Shown: piece by piece, positions 54,377 to 63,215 of the stretch
How positions within the stretch are numbered: the stretch's first letter is position 1
Layout: each line of letters opens with the position of its first letter
Assembly: GCF_003853415.1 (NCBI RefSeq)
Contig: NZ_QTPP01000004.1
Span: 124,001 to 188,000, forward strand
DNA from: Burkholderia sp. Bp9142
Lineage (GTDB): Bacteria > Pseudomonadota > Gammaproteobacteria > Burkholderiales > Burkholderiaceae
Direction: 5' to 3'
Length of the DNA: 64,000 nucleotides
The notes under the pieces: generated by a model
Told to the model about the DNA's origin: nothing
The model's database searches: none
Seen by the model: only the letters and a program-made list of their open reading frames with translations
Translations under genes and position numbers: made by a program

Positions 54377-55645
54377 ATGTGGACACCTTTGGTCAAGCCT
54401 GCCGCAACCCCTGATGCTTTCGCGCCCGGCCGCGCGCAGCGCCTCGTGCGCGCGCTCGTGCCGGCCGCCGTGCTTGGCGCCCTCGCCGCCTTCGGTCTCG
54501 CCGCCGCGCTGCCGGCCGTCTCGCAACTGCCGGGCGCAGTCGATTCGGGCACGGCCGCACTGCCGCAGCGCGTGCTGTCCGACACGCCGTTTCCCACCGC
54601 GCAGCATTTCGTGACAAGTGAACTCGCGCGTACGCTCGGCGAGCGCAACGAACGCAGCGACCGCAACCCGCAGCCGGGCCTGTTCGCGCCGCTCAGCGCG
54701 CACCGCAACGACATGCTCGGCTATACGAGCCTGTTCGAGTACGCGGCGCCCGAAAACCAGCACGGCATGCGCGCCGGCGACATCGAACTCACGCTGTCCG
54801 ATACGCTGAACCGTCTCGACGTGCCGCCCGAGGTGCGCATCCAGCTCGGCGATCTCGTCACCGGCAAGGTCGCGATGCGCGCCAGCGCGCAGCGCGGCGA
54901 CTACTACCGCATCGCGTACGACACGAACAGCGGCACGCCGCACCTCACCGCGCTCGAGCTACGCGTCGCAGGCCGCACGTTCGGTGCGATCTGGTTCCGC
55001 GCACCGGGCGCCGACCACGGCGCGTACTACACGCTCGACGGCGCACCGCTCGAGGCCGCCGCGTTCACGATGCCGGTGAAGTGGACCCGCATCAGCTCGT
55101 TCTTCGGCGAGCGCATCCACCCGCTGTCGCAGGCAATGGCGTTCCATACGGGCGTCGATCTCGCCGCGCCGTCCGGCACGCCCGTCAATGCGGCGGCCGA
55201 CGGCGTCGTGTCGTTCGTAGGAACCGATCCGGGCGGCTACGGCCGCTACGTGGTCGTCGATCACGCGGACGGCTATTCGACCTACTACGCACATCTGTCC
55301 GCGTATGCGCGCGGGCTGAAGACGGGCGAACCCGTGAAACAGGGCCAGCGCATCGGCTCGGTCGGGATGACCGGTGCGGCCACCGGCCCGCACCTGCACT
55401 TCGAAGTGCGCGTCGCGAACGATCCGGTCGATCCGCTCGTCACGCTCGCGAACGCGCAGACGGGGCTGTCCGACATGCAGCTCACCGCGTTCCGCCAGGA
55501 AGCGGCGCAATGGCGCTTCCGCCTCGCATCGATCAATACGTCGCCGTTCGCGTTCGCGCAGAGCGACGGCCCGCTGTGGGGTGACTTCGCGACCGGCCCG
55601 TCGACGCTGCGCTCGGTCTTCGATACGCACTACAGCGCGTCCTGA
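54377..55645 (+). CDS. M23 metallopeptidase (cell-wall endopeptidase)
   Basis: A 422-residue murein-hydrolase-like protein. A membrane or signal segment lies near residues 23-45. An OapA/Csd3-like middle region follows (EVRIQLGDLVTGKVAMRA), then the LytM/M23 domain with the Zn ligands in HTGVDLAAPSGTPV, the GGYGRYVVVDHADGYSTYYA strand and GPHLHFEVRV. All catalytic residues (H-x3-D, H-x-H) are present, so it should be an active DD-endopeptidase in the periplasm. Start ATG 54377, no overlap with neighbours. Confidence 0.92.
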   Translation: MWTPLVKPAATPDAFAPGRAQRLVRALVPAAVLGALAAFGLAAALPAVSQLPGAVDSGTAALPQRVLSDTPFPTAQHFVTSELARTLGERNERSDRNPQPGLFAPLSAHRNDMLGYTSLFEYAAPENQHGMRAGDIELTLSDTLNRLDVPPEVRIQLGDLVTGKVAMRASAQRGDYYRIAYDTNSGTPHLTALELRVAGRTFGAIWFRAPGADHGAYYTLDGAPLEAAAFTMPVKWTRISSFFGERIHPLSQAMAFHTGVDLAAPSGTPVNAAADGVVSFVGTDPGGYGRYVVVDHADGYSTYYAHLSAYARGLKTGEPVKQGQRIGSVGMTGAATGPHLHFEVRVANDPVDPLVTLANAQTGLSDMQLTAFRQEAAQWRFRLASINTSPFAFAQSDGPLWGDFATGPSTLRSVFDTHYSAS

Positions 55646-55681
55646 CGCTGCGCGCCGAAGCACCGTCACGCCCATCACGCC

Positions 55682-55706
55682 CGTCGCCGCTCGAGCAGCG
55701 GCGACG
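55682..55706. terminator. Hairpin between convergent peptidase and ABC-transporter genes
   Basis: 10-bp stem CGTCGCCGCT/AGCGGCGACG with loop CGAGC, no T-run. It lies midway between two convergent stop codons and may act as a weak or Rho-assisted terminator. Confidence 0.45.
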
Positions 55707-55774
55707 CGGCCCGCCGCATCACACCGACCTTCCATCACCGGGAACGCGCCGCGTGCGTCGCACGCGGCACGCCG

Positions 55775-56500
55775 TCACCGCACGGGTTCCGTGCGTTCGG
55801 CCGTCGCCTGCGCGACGCGCGCCGCACGCGGGCGGCGCGTCAGCAGCCAGCGCGCCGCGCCGTCGAGCGACGTGCACAGCACCAGATAAAGCGCCGCGAC
55901 GAACAGGAAGACCGGTGCCGGATACACCATCAGCCGGTTGTTCACCTGCGTCGCGACGAACGACAGTTCCGGCACGCCGACGATATACGCGAGCGACGTG
56001 TCCTTCACGAGCGCGACCCACTGATTGACGAACGACGGCGTCATGATCCGGATCGCCTGCGGCAGCAGCACGTAGCGCACCGTCTGCCAGCGCGTGAGCC
56101 CGAGCGACAGCCCGGCTTGCCACTGCCCGTCGCCGGCCGCGACGATGCCCGCATGCACCGCATGCGCGAGATACGCACCGCCGATCAGCGCCAGCGCGCA
56201 CACGACCGTCGCGAGCCCCGGCACGTCCAGGTGCAGCAGCATCGGCATCAGGAAGTACGTCCAGAAGATCAGCATCAGCACCGGAATCGCGCGGAAGAAG
56301 CCGATGAACGCGAGCAGCAGCACGCGCAGCGGGCCGCGCGCAAGCGCCATCGCGACGCCGAGCGCCACGCCCAGCACCGCCGACGCGATGGCCGACGCGA
56401 TCGCGAGCACGAGCGACAGCGCGGCGCCGCCGAGCGGGCCGTCCGGAAACGCGCCGACGAGCAGGTACGGCAGGTTGTCGAGCAGCAGCGAGAAATCCAT
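55775..56500 (-). CDS. Polar amino acid ABC transporter permease (HisM/GltK type), second subunit
   Basis: A 241-residue HisMQ-family permease with about five membrane segments and the EAA-loop LGLTRWQTVRYVLLPQAIRI. Overlaps or abuts the first permease; the ATG at 56500 is chosen, while GTG 56506 overlaps the upstream stop (GTGA) and is possible. It pairs with the first permease to form the import channel. No ATPase gene follows. Confidence 0.9.
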   Translation of the reverse strand: MDFSLLLDNLPYLLVGAFPDGPLGGAALSLVLAIASAIASAVLGVALGVAMALARGPLRVLLLAFIGFFRAIPVLMLIFWTYFLMPMLLHLDVPGLATVVCALALIGGAYLAHAVHAGIVAAGDGQWQAGLSLGLTRWQTVRYVLLPQAIRIMTPSFVNQWVALVKDTSLAYIVGVPELSFVATQVNNRLMVYPAPVFLFVAALYLVLCTSLDGAARWLLTRRPRAARVAQATAERTEPVR

Positions 56501-56502
56501 CG

Positions 56503-57225
56503 TCACCGCCCCGCCCCGAGCCGGTCACGCCATTGCGTGGCCACGTACGCGCCGGCCTCGATCGCGGCCACCGCGGCGACGTACAGCACGGTCGCGACAC
56601 CGAACGCGGCGAAGGTCTTGAACGTCTCCGTCTCGACTTGCCGCGACGCATACGACAGCTCCGCGACGCCGATCGCCATCGCAAGCGACGAGTTCTTCAC
56701 GAGATTCATGTATTGGCCGAACAGCGGCGGCAGCGCGATGCGCACGGCCTGCGGCAGCACCACGTAGCGCAGCGACTGCATCGGCGTGAGGCCGAGCGCC
56801 GCAGCCGCGTCGTGTTGCGCGCGGCGCACGCCGCGCAGCCCAGCTTCACATTCCTCGGCGACGAACGCGGCCGTATACGCGCTCAACCCGACCCAGCCGG
56901 CGATGAACTCGAACGACGGCCACGCGAGCGTGAGCGGGCCCGCGCTCAGCTCATGGCGCGCGTTCAGCCACTCGACCCAGGTACCGGGCAGCAACGATGC
57001 GACGCCGAAGTACCAGAACAGCAATTGCACGAGCAGCGGCGTATTGCGGAACGCGACGACGTAGCCGGCCGCCGCCGTGCGCGGCGCCGTGCCGCGCGCA
57101 TGCCGCATGACGGCGAGCAGCAGCCCGCCGACGGTCGCGGCGAGTGCCGACGCGGCCGCGAGGCCGAGCGTCAGCAGGAAGCCCTGCCAGAGCCAGGACA
57201 GATATTTGGGAGCCAACCCGAGCAT
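56503..57225 (-). CDS. Polar amino acid ABC transporter permease (GltJ type), first subunit
   Basis: A 240-residue HisMQ-family permease: GLSAYTAAFVAEECEAGLRG and the EAA loop LGLTPMQSLRYVVLPQAVRI are characteristic. The start is the ATG at 57225 (MLGLAPKYLSWLWQG); codons before it are non-homologous. It lies 115 nt downstream of the binding-protein gene. Glutamate/aspartate-type specificity is suggested by family resemblance but not proved. Confidence 0.92.
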   Translation of the reverse strand: MLGLAPKYLSWLWQGFLLTLGLAAASALAATVGGLLLAVMRHARGTAPRTAAAGYVVAFRNTPLLVQLLFWYFGVASLLPGTWVEWLNARHELSAGPLTLAWPSFEFIAGWVGLSAYTAAFVAEECEAGLRGVRRAQHDAAAALGLTPMQSLRYVVLPQAVRIALPPLFGQYMNLVKNSSLAMAIGVAELSYASRQVETETFKTFAAFGVATVLYVAAVAAIEAGAYVATQWRDRLGAGR

Positions 57226-57340
57226 GCCGTGGTGCGGGCGCGGAGCGCGCGATCGAAAGAAGCGAAGAAAAATGGAAAGCGCCGCGACCGGCGCACACCG
57301 GCACGGCCGGCGGCGGATCGCGACGCATCTGGCGCGCGGC

Positions 57341-58156
57341 TCAGGTCTTGTCGCCGATGCGGAAGATGCGTGTGAGCGGCGTCTTCGTCGTCGGCCCGAA
57401 CCACGCATCGTAGATCTGCCCCGCGCGGCCGTTCGCCTCGAACCCCTTGAGCGTGTCGTTCACGAAACCGAGCAGGCGCGTCTCGCCTTTCGGCACGCCG
57501 ACGCCCATGTAGTCGTTCGAGATCGTGAACGCCGGGATCTCGTAGTTCTGCTTGTCGGGCACGTTCGCGAGCAGCCCGATCAGTTTCGGCCCGTCCTGCG
57601 TGATCGCCTGCACGTTGCCGGCTCGCAGCGCGGCGAACGCGAACGGCGTGTCGTCGTACGCGACGATCGTCGCCTTCGGGAATTTCTCGCGCAGCGTGAT
57701 CTCGTTCGTCGTGCCCTTGTCCGCGCCGACGCGCAGGTTGTTCAGCTGGTCGGCCGATTTCAGCACACCCTTCTTCGCGAGGAACTGCTGGCCGGACGAG
57801 AAGTACGGGATGCTGAAGTCGACCTGCTTCGCGCGCTCGTCGGTGATCGTGAAGTTCGCGAGCACCAGGTCGACCTTGCCGGAGGTCAGGAACGGAATGC
57901 GGTTCGCGGGATTGGTCGGCTGCAGCTGCAGCTTGACGCCGAGCTTGTCGGCCAGCGCCTTCGCATAGTCGACGTCGAGACCGACGATGTGATTGCTCTT
58001 GCCGTCGACATAGCCGAACGGCGGATTGCTGTCGAAGGTTGCAACGCGCAGCACGCCGGCCTTCCTGATGTCGTCGAGCCGGTCCGCGTGCGCGACCGTG
58101 CCGGCCGTGACGAGCGCGGCCCCGACGAGCCATGTGGCGAGAGTGTGGATTTTCAT
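57341..58156 (-). CDS. Amino acid ABC transporter periplasmic binding protein
   Basis: A 271-residue SBP_bac_3-family protein. Signal peptide MKIHTLATWLVGAALVTAGT, cleavage near VAHA-DR; then RKAGVLRVATFDSNPPFGYV, the family signature GLDVDYAKALADKLGVK, and VDLVLANFTITDERAKQVDF. It captures a polar amino acid and delivers it to the two permeases downstream. ATG 58156 is fixed by the signal peptide; an upstream ATG at 58177 is in frame. Confidence 0.93.
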   Translation of the reverse strand: MKIHTLATWLVGAALVTAGTVAHADRLDDIRKAGVLRVATFDSNPPFGYVDGKSNHIVGLDVDYAKALADKLGVKLQLQPTNPANRIPFLTSGKVDLVLANFTITDERAKQVDFSIPYFSSGQQFLAKKGVLKSADQLNNLRVGADKGTTNEITLREKFPKATIVAYDDTPFAFAALRAGNVQAITQDGPKLIGLLANVPDKQNYEIPAFTISNDYMGVGVPKGETRLLGFVNDTLKGFEANGRAGQIYDAWFGPTTKTPLTRIFRIGDKT

Positions 58157-58345
58157 GAGCACGACCTGATTTGTCATGAAGGCCGCCGCGGATCGCACGG
58201 CGGCCGGTTCGAGGAACATCGCGACGCCGTGTGTCGTCGCGAAGCCGCTAACGTATCAGCGCGCGCGGCAATTCCGAACCAACGAATGGTGCTTTGCTCA
58301 GCGGGTTTCGTGATGAGGCGTGCGGGCCGCATGCAAGGCGTGCGC

Positions 58346-58411
58346 GCAAAAAAACGCCCGCTGCACGCAGCGGGCGCGAATCCCAGTCAAGGAGGTGTCA
58401 CACGAACTACG
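58346..58411 (-). ncRNA. Candidate small RNA with an anti-Shine-Dalgarno stretch
   Basis: Minus strand: promoter-like TTGTCC (58440-58445), 17 nt, TATTCT (58417-58422). About 7 nt later a transcript would begin and run about 65 nt to an intrinsic terminator. Within it CACCTCCTT (58389-58397) is identical to the anti-SD core at the 3' end of 16S rRNA and is exposed upstream of the hairpin. No open reading frame. Expression is inferred from promoter and terminator only. Confidence 0.6.
58348..58376 (-). terminator. Strong intrinsic terminator of the candidate small RNA
   Basis: Perfect 10-bp stem CGCCCGCTGC/GCAGCGGGCG followed on the minus strand by seven T. No annotated gene immediately upstream needs it, because the MFS gene has its own terminator at 58522-58557. 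Confidence 0.9.
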
Positions 58412-58416
58412 GGTTC

Positions 58417-58445
58417 AGAATAAGAGCATCGCCCGCGGCGGACAA
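58417..58445 (-). promoter_or_regulatory. Putative sigma-70 promoter of the candidate small RNA
   Basis: TTGTCC and TATTCT, each 4 of 6 to consensus, spaced 17 nt. It lies just downstream of the GCGATATCGATATCGC palindrome (58456-58471). Confidence 0.5.
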
Positions 58446-58455
58446 CGAAGCGATT

Positions 58456-58471
58456 GCGATATCGATATCGC
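58456..58471. repeat. Perfect 16-bp palindrome GCGATATCGATATCGC
   Basis: It sits 11 nt upstream of the -35 of the candidate small RNA promoter, a plausible activator or repressor site. No regulator is identified. Confidence 0.7.
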
Positions 58472-58521
58472 GCGTCCCGCGATGAGCTTGCACGCGCTCC
58501 GATGCGAAGATGCCATGCATG

Positions 58522-58557
58522 AAAAAACGGCGCGCCGCCTGCGTGGCGGAGCGCCGT
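58522..58557 (-). terminator. Intrinsic terminator of the MFS transporter gene
   Basis: Stem ACGGCGC/GCGCCGT extended by CCGCC/GGCGG with one mismatch, loop TGCGT, then six T on the minus strand. It lies 55 nt after the MFS stop. Confidence 0.9.
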
Positions 58558-58611
58558 CCTGTTGCAGGTTGCCGGTCGATGCAGGCAGCCCCGGCCGGGC
58601 TGCCCCTTCCA

Positions 58612-59916
58612 TCACGGTTCGTGACGCAGATACCCTTCCTTGCTCGGGTCGCGCATTCGCCACGACACGATCAGCGAGATCGCGCACAGCACCGTCACGT
58701 ACCAGTAAAAGGTTTCCTCGCTGCCGATCGACTTGAACCACAGCGCGACGTACTCGGCCGAGCCGCCGAAGATCGCGTTCGCGACCGCATACGACAGGCC
58801 CACGCCCATCGCGCGCACTTCGGGCGGGAACATCTCGGCCTTGATGAGGCCGCTGATCGACGTGTAGAAGCTGACGATTGCCAGCGCGATCGTGATCAGC
58901 ACGAACGCGGCCGTCGGGCTCGTCACCGTCTTCAGCGCGTGCATCAGCGGCACCGTGCCGATCACCGCGAACGTGCCGAACAGGATCATCGACGTGCGGC
59001 GGCCGATCTTGTCGGACAGCGCGCCGAACACCGGCTGTATCAGCATGTACACGAGCAGCGCGACGGTCATCACGTTGCTGGCCGTCTTCGCATGCATGCC
59101 GGCCGTGTTCACGAGGTACTTCTGCATGTACGTGGTGAACGTGTAGAAGATCAGCGAGCCGCCGGCCGTGAAGCCGACCACCGTGAAGAATGCGCCCTTG
59201 TGCTGCCACACGCCGCGGATCGTGCCCGCGTCCTTCTTGTCGCGCGATGCGCTCGTCGACGTCTCGTCGAGCGACTTGCGCAGGTACAGCGAGATCAGCG
59301 CGGCCGCCGCACCGCACACGAACGGAATGCGCCAGCCCCACGCCTTCAGTTCGTCATTCGACAGTGCCTGCTGCAGGATCACGAGCACGAGCAGCGCACA
59401 CAGCTGGCCGCCGATCAGCGTCACGTACTGGAACGAAGCGAAGAAGCCGCGCCGCCCCTTCAGCGCGACCTCGCTCATGTAGGTTGCGCTCGTGCCGTAT
59501 TCGCCGCCCACCGACAGCCCCTGGAACAGGCGCGCGACCAGCAGCAGCGCCGGCGCCAGCGCGCCGATCTGCGCATAGGTCGGCAGCACCGCGATCACGA
59601 GCGAGCCGCCGCACATCATCAGCACCGAGATCATCATCGCCGCGCGGCGGCCGTGACGGTCGGCGATGCGGCCGAACAGCCAGCCGCCGATCGGACGCAT
59701 CAGGAAGCCGGCCGCGAACACGCCGGCCGTGTTCAGCAGCTGCGTCGTCGTGTTGCCACTCGGGAAGAACGCCGGCGCGAAGTACAGCGCGCAGAACGAG
59801 TAGATGTAGAAATCGAACCACTCGACGAGGTTGCCCGATGAGGCGCCGACGATGGCGAACACGCGCCGCCGGGTGTCATGCGCGGTCAGCGCAGCTTGGT
59901 CGGTCTGGACGTCCAT
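58612..59916 (-). CDS. MHS-family MFS transporter (alpha-ketoglutarate permease-like)
   Basis: A 434-residue metabolite:H+ symporter with 12 predicted membrane segments. The MHS signatures are [13 protein letters not shown] at the start, [14 protein letters not shown] in the 2-3 loop, [20 protein letters not shown] and [14 protein letters not shown]. Length and motifs resemble KgtP (432 residues). The substrate is probably a dicarboxylate or 2-oxoglutarate-like acid, not provable here. The start ATG 59916 gives [20 protein letters not shown], with no membrane segment lost. Monocistronic, bounded by its own terminator. Confidence 0.92.
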   Translation of the reverse strand: MDVQTDQAALTAHDTRRRVFAIVGASSGNLVEWFDFYIYSFCALYFAPAFFPSGNTTTQLLNTAGVFAAGFLMRPIGGWLFGRIADRHGRRAAMMISVLMMCGGSLVIAVLPTYAQIGALAPALLLVARLFQGLSVGGEYGTSATYMSEVALKGRRGFFASFQYVTLIGGQLCALLVLVILQQALSNDELKAWGWRIPFVCGAAAALISLYLRKSLDETSTSASRDKKDAGTIRGVWQHKGAFFTVVGFTAGGSLIFYTFTTYMQKYLVNTAGMHAKTASNVMTVALLVYMLIQPVFGALSDKIGRRTSMILFGTFAVIGTVPLMHALKTVTSPTAAFVLITIALAIVSFYTSISGLIKAEMFPPEVRAMGVGLSYAVANAIFGGSAEYVALWFKSIGSEETFYWYVTVLCAISLIVSWRMRDPSKEGYLRHEP

Positions 59917-60096
59917 GGGTTGGTCTGTTCCTTTTAGTGCTTGCTGGGCGAGACGGCTCGGGGCCGCCGCGTGCGGTCGCACGTGGCACCGGTTCCGGCG
60001 CACGGCGCTACGGGATTTTAGCGAAATGTAAAGTAACGGGCTTTCCGGGTTCGTCCGGATGTAGAAGAATTTTCTCTCGCCACGTGTTCGTCATAT

Positions 60097-60122
60097 GAAA
60101 ACGCCAGCCGTCAGGCTGGCGT
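60097..60122 (-). terminator. Intrinsic terminator after the prkA-yeaH-spoVR operon
   Basis: Perfect 9-bp stem ACGCCAGCC/GGCTGGCGT with loop GTCA and a T4C tail on the minus strand, 24 nt after the SpoVR stop. Confidence 0.88.
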
Positions 60123-60145
60123 CCGATGCAAACTCGTCACGCGAG

Positions 60146-61669
60146 TCAGGCACGCACCTCGGGCGGCACGTAGCGGCACTCGTAGCGCTTGCGCACGGTA
60201 CCGGCCTCATCGACGCTTTCGAGATACACGTCGAACTGCCAGAGCCGCGCCATGTGCTTGAGCACCTCCTCGCTGTCGTTCGACAGATGGCGGTTGTCAG
60301 TCATGAAGTGGCGCAGCGTGAGGCTGCGGTCGCCGCGCGTGTTCACGGCCCACACCTGGATGTTCGGCTCGCGGTGATGGATGTCGTACTGCCGCGACAG
60401 CGCCTGCCTCACATACTGGTAGCCTGACTCGTCGTGGATCGCCGACACCTCGAGCGAATCGCGCATGTCGTCGTCGAGCACCGAGAACAGCCGCATCTCG
60501 CGGATCAGGTTCGGCGACAGGTACTGCGCGATGAAGCTCTCGTCCTTGAAGTTGCGCATCGCGTAGTGCATCGCCGGCAGCCACGGGGTGCCCGCGATCT
60601 CCGGAAACCACTTGTAGTCCTCTTCCGTCGGCGCTTCGCAGATCCGGCGGATGTCGCTCATCATCGAGAAGCCGAGCGCATACGGGTTGATCCCGCTGTA
60701 GTACGGTTTCGTGACGGGCGGCTGGTAGACCACGTTGCTGTGCGAATGCAGAAACTCCATCATGAAGCCGTCTTCCAGCTTGCCCTGGTTGTACAGCGTG
60801 TTCAGCAGCGTGTAGTGCCAGAACGTCGCCCAGCCTTCGTTCATCACCTGCGTCTGCCGCTGCGGATAGAAGTACTGGCCGATCTTGCGCACGATGCGGA
60901 TCACTTCCCGCTCCCACGGCTCGAGCAGCGGCGCATTCTTCTCCGCGAAATACAGCAGGTTCTCCTGCGGCTCAGGCGGATAGCGGCCCTCCTGCTCCTC
61001 CATCTGCTCGGGTTTCTTGCCCGGCAGCGTGCGCCACAGCTCGTTGACCTGCGACTGCAGGTACGCCTCGCGCTCGCGCCGCAACGCGGCCTCCTTCGAC
61101 AGCGACGGTTTCTGCGGCCGCTTGTAGCGGTCGACGCCGTAGTTCATCAACGCATGGCACGAATCGAGCAGTTCCTCGACGCGATCGAGGCCGTAGCGCT
61201 CCTCGCATTCGGCGACGTAGTTCTTCGCGTACACGAGATAGTCGATGATCGCGTGCGCGTCGGTCCACAGCCGGAACAGGTAGTTGCCCTTGAAGAAGGA
61301 GTTGTGCCCGTACGCCGCGTGCGCGATGACGAGCGCCTGCATCGTCATCGTGTTCTCTTCCATCAGATACGCGATGCACGGATTCGAGTTGATGACGATT
61401 TCGTACGCGAGGCCCATCTGGCCGCGGCGATAGCTCTTCTCGGTCGCGAGGAAGTGCTTGCCGAACGACCAGTGGCGATAGTTGACCGGCATCCCGACCG
61501 ACGCGTACGCGTCCATCATCTGCTCGGCGCTGATCAGTTCGAGCTGGATCGGATAGACATCGAGCTCGTATTGCTCGGCGACCTGCGAGATGTGCGTGTC
61601 GTATTCCTCAAGCAGTTCGAACGTCCAGTCGGACGGGCACGGCAGCGGCTTGCGTTCGGCAACGTTCAT
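60146..61669 (-). CDS. SpoVR-family protein (YcgB-like)
   Basis: A 507-residue SpoVR family protein, matching YcgB in length (510). Landmarks: WTFELLEEYDTHISQVAEQY, EIVINSNPCIAYLMEENTM, IAHAAYGHNSFFKGNYLF and VMNEGWATFWHYTLLNTLY. The biochemical function is unknown; it is linked to stationary-phase and stress genes with PrkA and YeaH. Start choice: ATG 61669 has GAAGGAAG 5 nt upstream and gives family length. ATG 61825 overlaps the yeaH stop (ATGA) and would add 52 Ala/Pro-rich residues; this is a real alternative. Confidence 0.92.
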   Translation of the reverse strand: MNVAERKPLPCPSDWTFELLEEYDTHISQVAEQYELDVYPIQLELISAEQMMDAYASVGMPVNYRHWSFGKHFLATEKSYRRGQMGLAYEIVINSNPCIAYLMEENTMTMQALVIAHAAYGHNSFFKGNYLFRLWTDAHAIIDYLVYAKNYVAECEERYGLDRVEELLDSCHALMNYGVDRYKRPQKPSLSKEAALRREREAYLQSQVNELWRTLPGKKPEQMEEQEGRYPPEPQENLLYFAEKNAPLLEPWEREVIRIVRKIGQYFYPQRQTQVMNEGWATFWHYTLLNTLYNQGKLEDGFMMEFLHSHSNVVYQPPVTKPYYSGINPYALGFSMMSDIRRICEAPTEEDYKWFPEIAGTPWLPAMHYAMRNFKDESFIAQYLSPNLIREMRLFSVLDDDMRDSLEVSAIHDESGYQYVRQALSRQYDIHHREPNIQVWAVNTRGDRSLTLRHFMTDNRHLSNDSEEVLKHMARLWQFDVYLESVDEAGTVRKRYECRYVPPEVRA

Positions 61670-61821
61670 ACGCGCTTCCTTCTGCCCGGCACCGGGCAAG
61701 TCGGCGGCCGGCGCCGCCGGTTCGGTCCGGCCGCTTTGCTGCGATGCGGCAGGGCCAGCCGTGTCGTCACCGGAAGGGCGCGGCGCGTAGCCGCGCGACT
61801 CGTTGTGCAGATGGCGGGTCG

Positions 61822-63090
61822 TCATGACATTTCCACCTGCTTTTCGAACAATTCGCGAAATACCGGGTAAATATCGGCAGCCGATTCGACTTTCTTCATC
61901 GCGAGATGCGGTTGCGACAGCGCCAGCTGCGCATACTCAAGCCACAGGTTCTGCTCTTCCGGTGCGACCTGGATATACGCGAAATAGCGCGTCTTGGTGA
62001 GGATATCCTCTTCCAGGATTTTGCGACACTTCGGTGAATCGTCGGTCCAGTTGTCGCCGTCGGACGCCTGCGCGCCGTAGATGTTCCATTCGGTCGGCGA
62101 GTAGCGCTCGTTCATCACCTTGCGCATCAGTTCGAGCGCGCTCGACACGACGGTGCCGCCGCTTTCGGTCGAATGGAAGAAGGTGTCCTCGTCGACTTCC
62201 TCGGCGCGCGTGTGATGACGGATGAACACGACCTCGATGCGCTCGTAGTTACGCTTCAGGAACAGGTACAACAGGATGAAGAAGCGTTTCGCGAGATCCT
62301 TGCGCTGCTCGTCCATCGAGCCCGATACGTCCATCAGGCAGAACATCACGGCCTGGCTCGACGGCTGCGGCTGCTTCACGCGGTTGATGTAGCGCAGGTC
62401 GAACGGATCGATGAACGGGATTCGCCAGATGCGCCCTTTCAGGTGATGGATCTCCGCCTCGAGCGTCGCGATTTCCTCGCGGCGGTCCTCGGTGTCGGCC
62501 TTCAGCGCCTCGAGCCGGGCCTCCAGCTCGCGCAATTCGTTGACGAGCGGCGAGCCGAGCGCGATGCGCCGGCCAAGCGCGCTTCTGAGCGAGCGCACGA
62601 CGTCGATGTTGTTCGGCGTGCCTTCCGCCGACCAGCCCGCGCGCACGTTCTTCCAGCTCGGCACCGTCAGCAGGTGCGTCTTCACGAGGCGCGGCAGCTC
62701 GAGATCGTCGAAGAAGTACTGCATGAATTCGTCACGGGACAGCTCGAACACGAAGTCGTCCTGCCCTTCGCCCTCGTTGCTCGCCTGGCTGCCGCCGCCG
62801 CCCGAGCCGCCCTGCGGACGCGGAATCTTGTCCCCGCGGACGTAGTCCGCGTTGCCCGGGTGCACGTATTCACGACGCCCGCCCGGCGCGTGCCGGAAAT
62901 TCGGCTCCGCGATGTCCTTGCGCGGGATCGTGATGCTCTGCGTGCTCTGGATATCCTTGATGCTACGGTCGCGCACCGCATCGGATACGGCACGACGAAT
63001 GTAGTTCTTGACGCGACGCAGAAAGCGTTCGCGGTTGGCGATGCTCTTGTTCTTGCCGGCCAGCCTGCGGTCGATGATTTGATGAAGCAC
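61822..63090 (-). CDS. yeaH: YeaH-like DUF444 protein
   Basis: A 422-residue DUF444 protein. It opens MLHQIIDRRLAGKNKSIANR and has a Gly-rich linker (PQGGSGGGGSQ, about residues 92-102), a coiled-coil-like segment (ELEARLEALKADTEDRREEI) and a von Willebrand-type MIDAS motif in FCLMDVSGSMDEQ, then YERIEVVFIRHHTRAEEVDE. It is consistently found with PrkA and SpoVR; the molecular role is unresolved. Start 63090. Confidence 0.95.
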   Translation of the reverse strand: MLHQIIDRRLAGKNKSIANRERFLRRVKNYIRRAVSDAVRDRSIKDIQSTQSITIPRKDIAEPNFRHAPGGRREYVHPGNADYVRGDKIPRPQGGSGGGGSQASNEGEGQDDFVFELSRDEFMQYFFDDLELPRLVKTHLLTVPSWKNVRAGWSAEGTPNNIDVVRSLRSALGRRIALGSPLVNELRELEARLEALKADTEDRREEIATLEAEIHHLKGRIWRIPFIDPFDLRYINRVKQPQPSSQAVMFCLMDVSGSMDEQRKDLAKRFFILLYLFLKRNYERIEVVFIRHHTRAEEVDEDTFFHSTESGGTVVSSALELMRKVMNERYSPTEWNIYGAQASDGDNWTDDSPKCRKILEEDILTKTRYFAYIQVAPEEQNLWLEYAQLALSQPHLAMKKVESAADIYPVFRELFEKQVEMS

Positions 63091-63215
63091 TCCCGGTCTC
63101 CCGCTCGAAAGTCGATATGCCGGGACGCTCGCCGCACATGCCGTCTGCCGTCATGCGGGCGGCGTCTCTGAGGGCGCCCGCGCGGACGAACCGCACGGGC
63201 GCGGTACCGCGCGCG

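Noticed and set aside
58389..58397. AAGGAGGTG on the plus strand as a ribosome-binding site of a small gene
   Set aside because: No suitable start codon follows within 5-12 nt on the plus strand; the minus-strand anti-SD reading with promoter and terminator explains it better.
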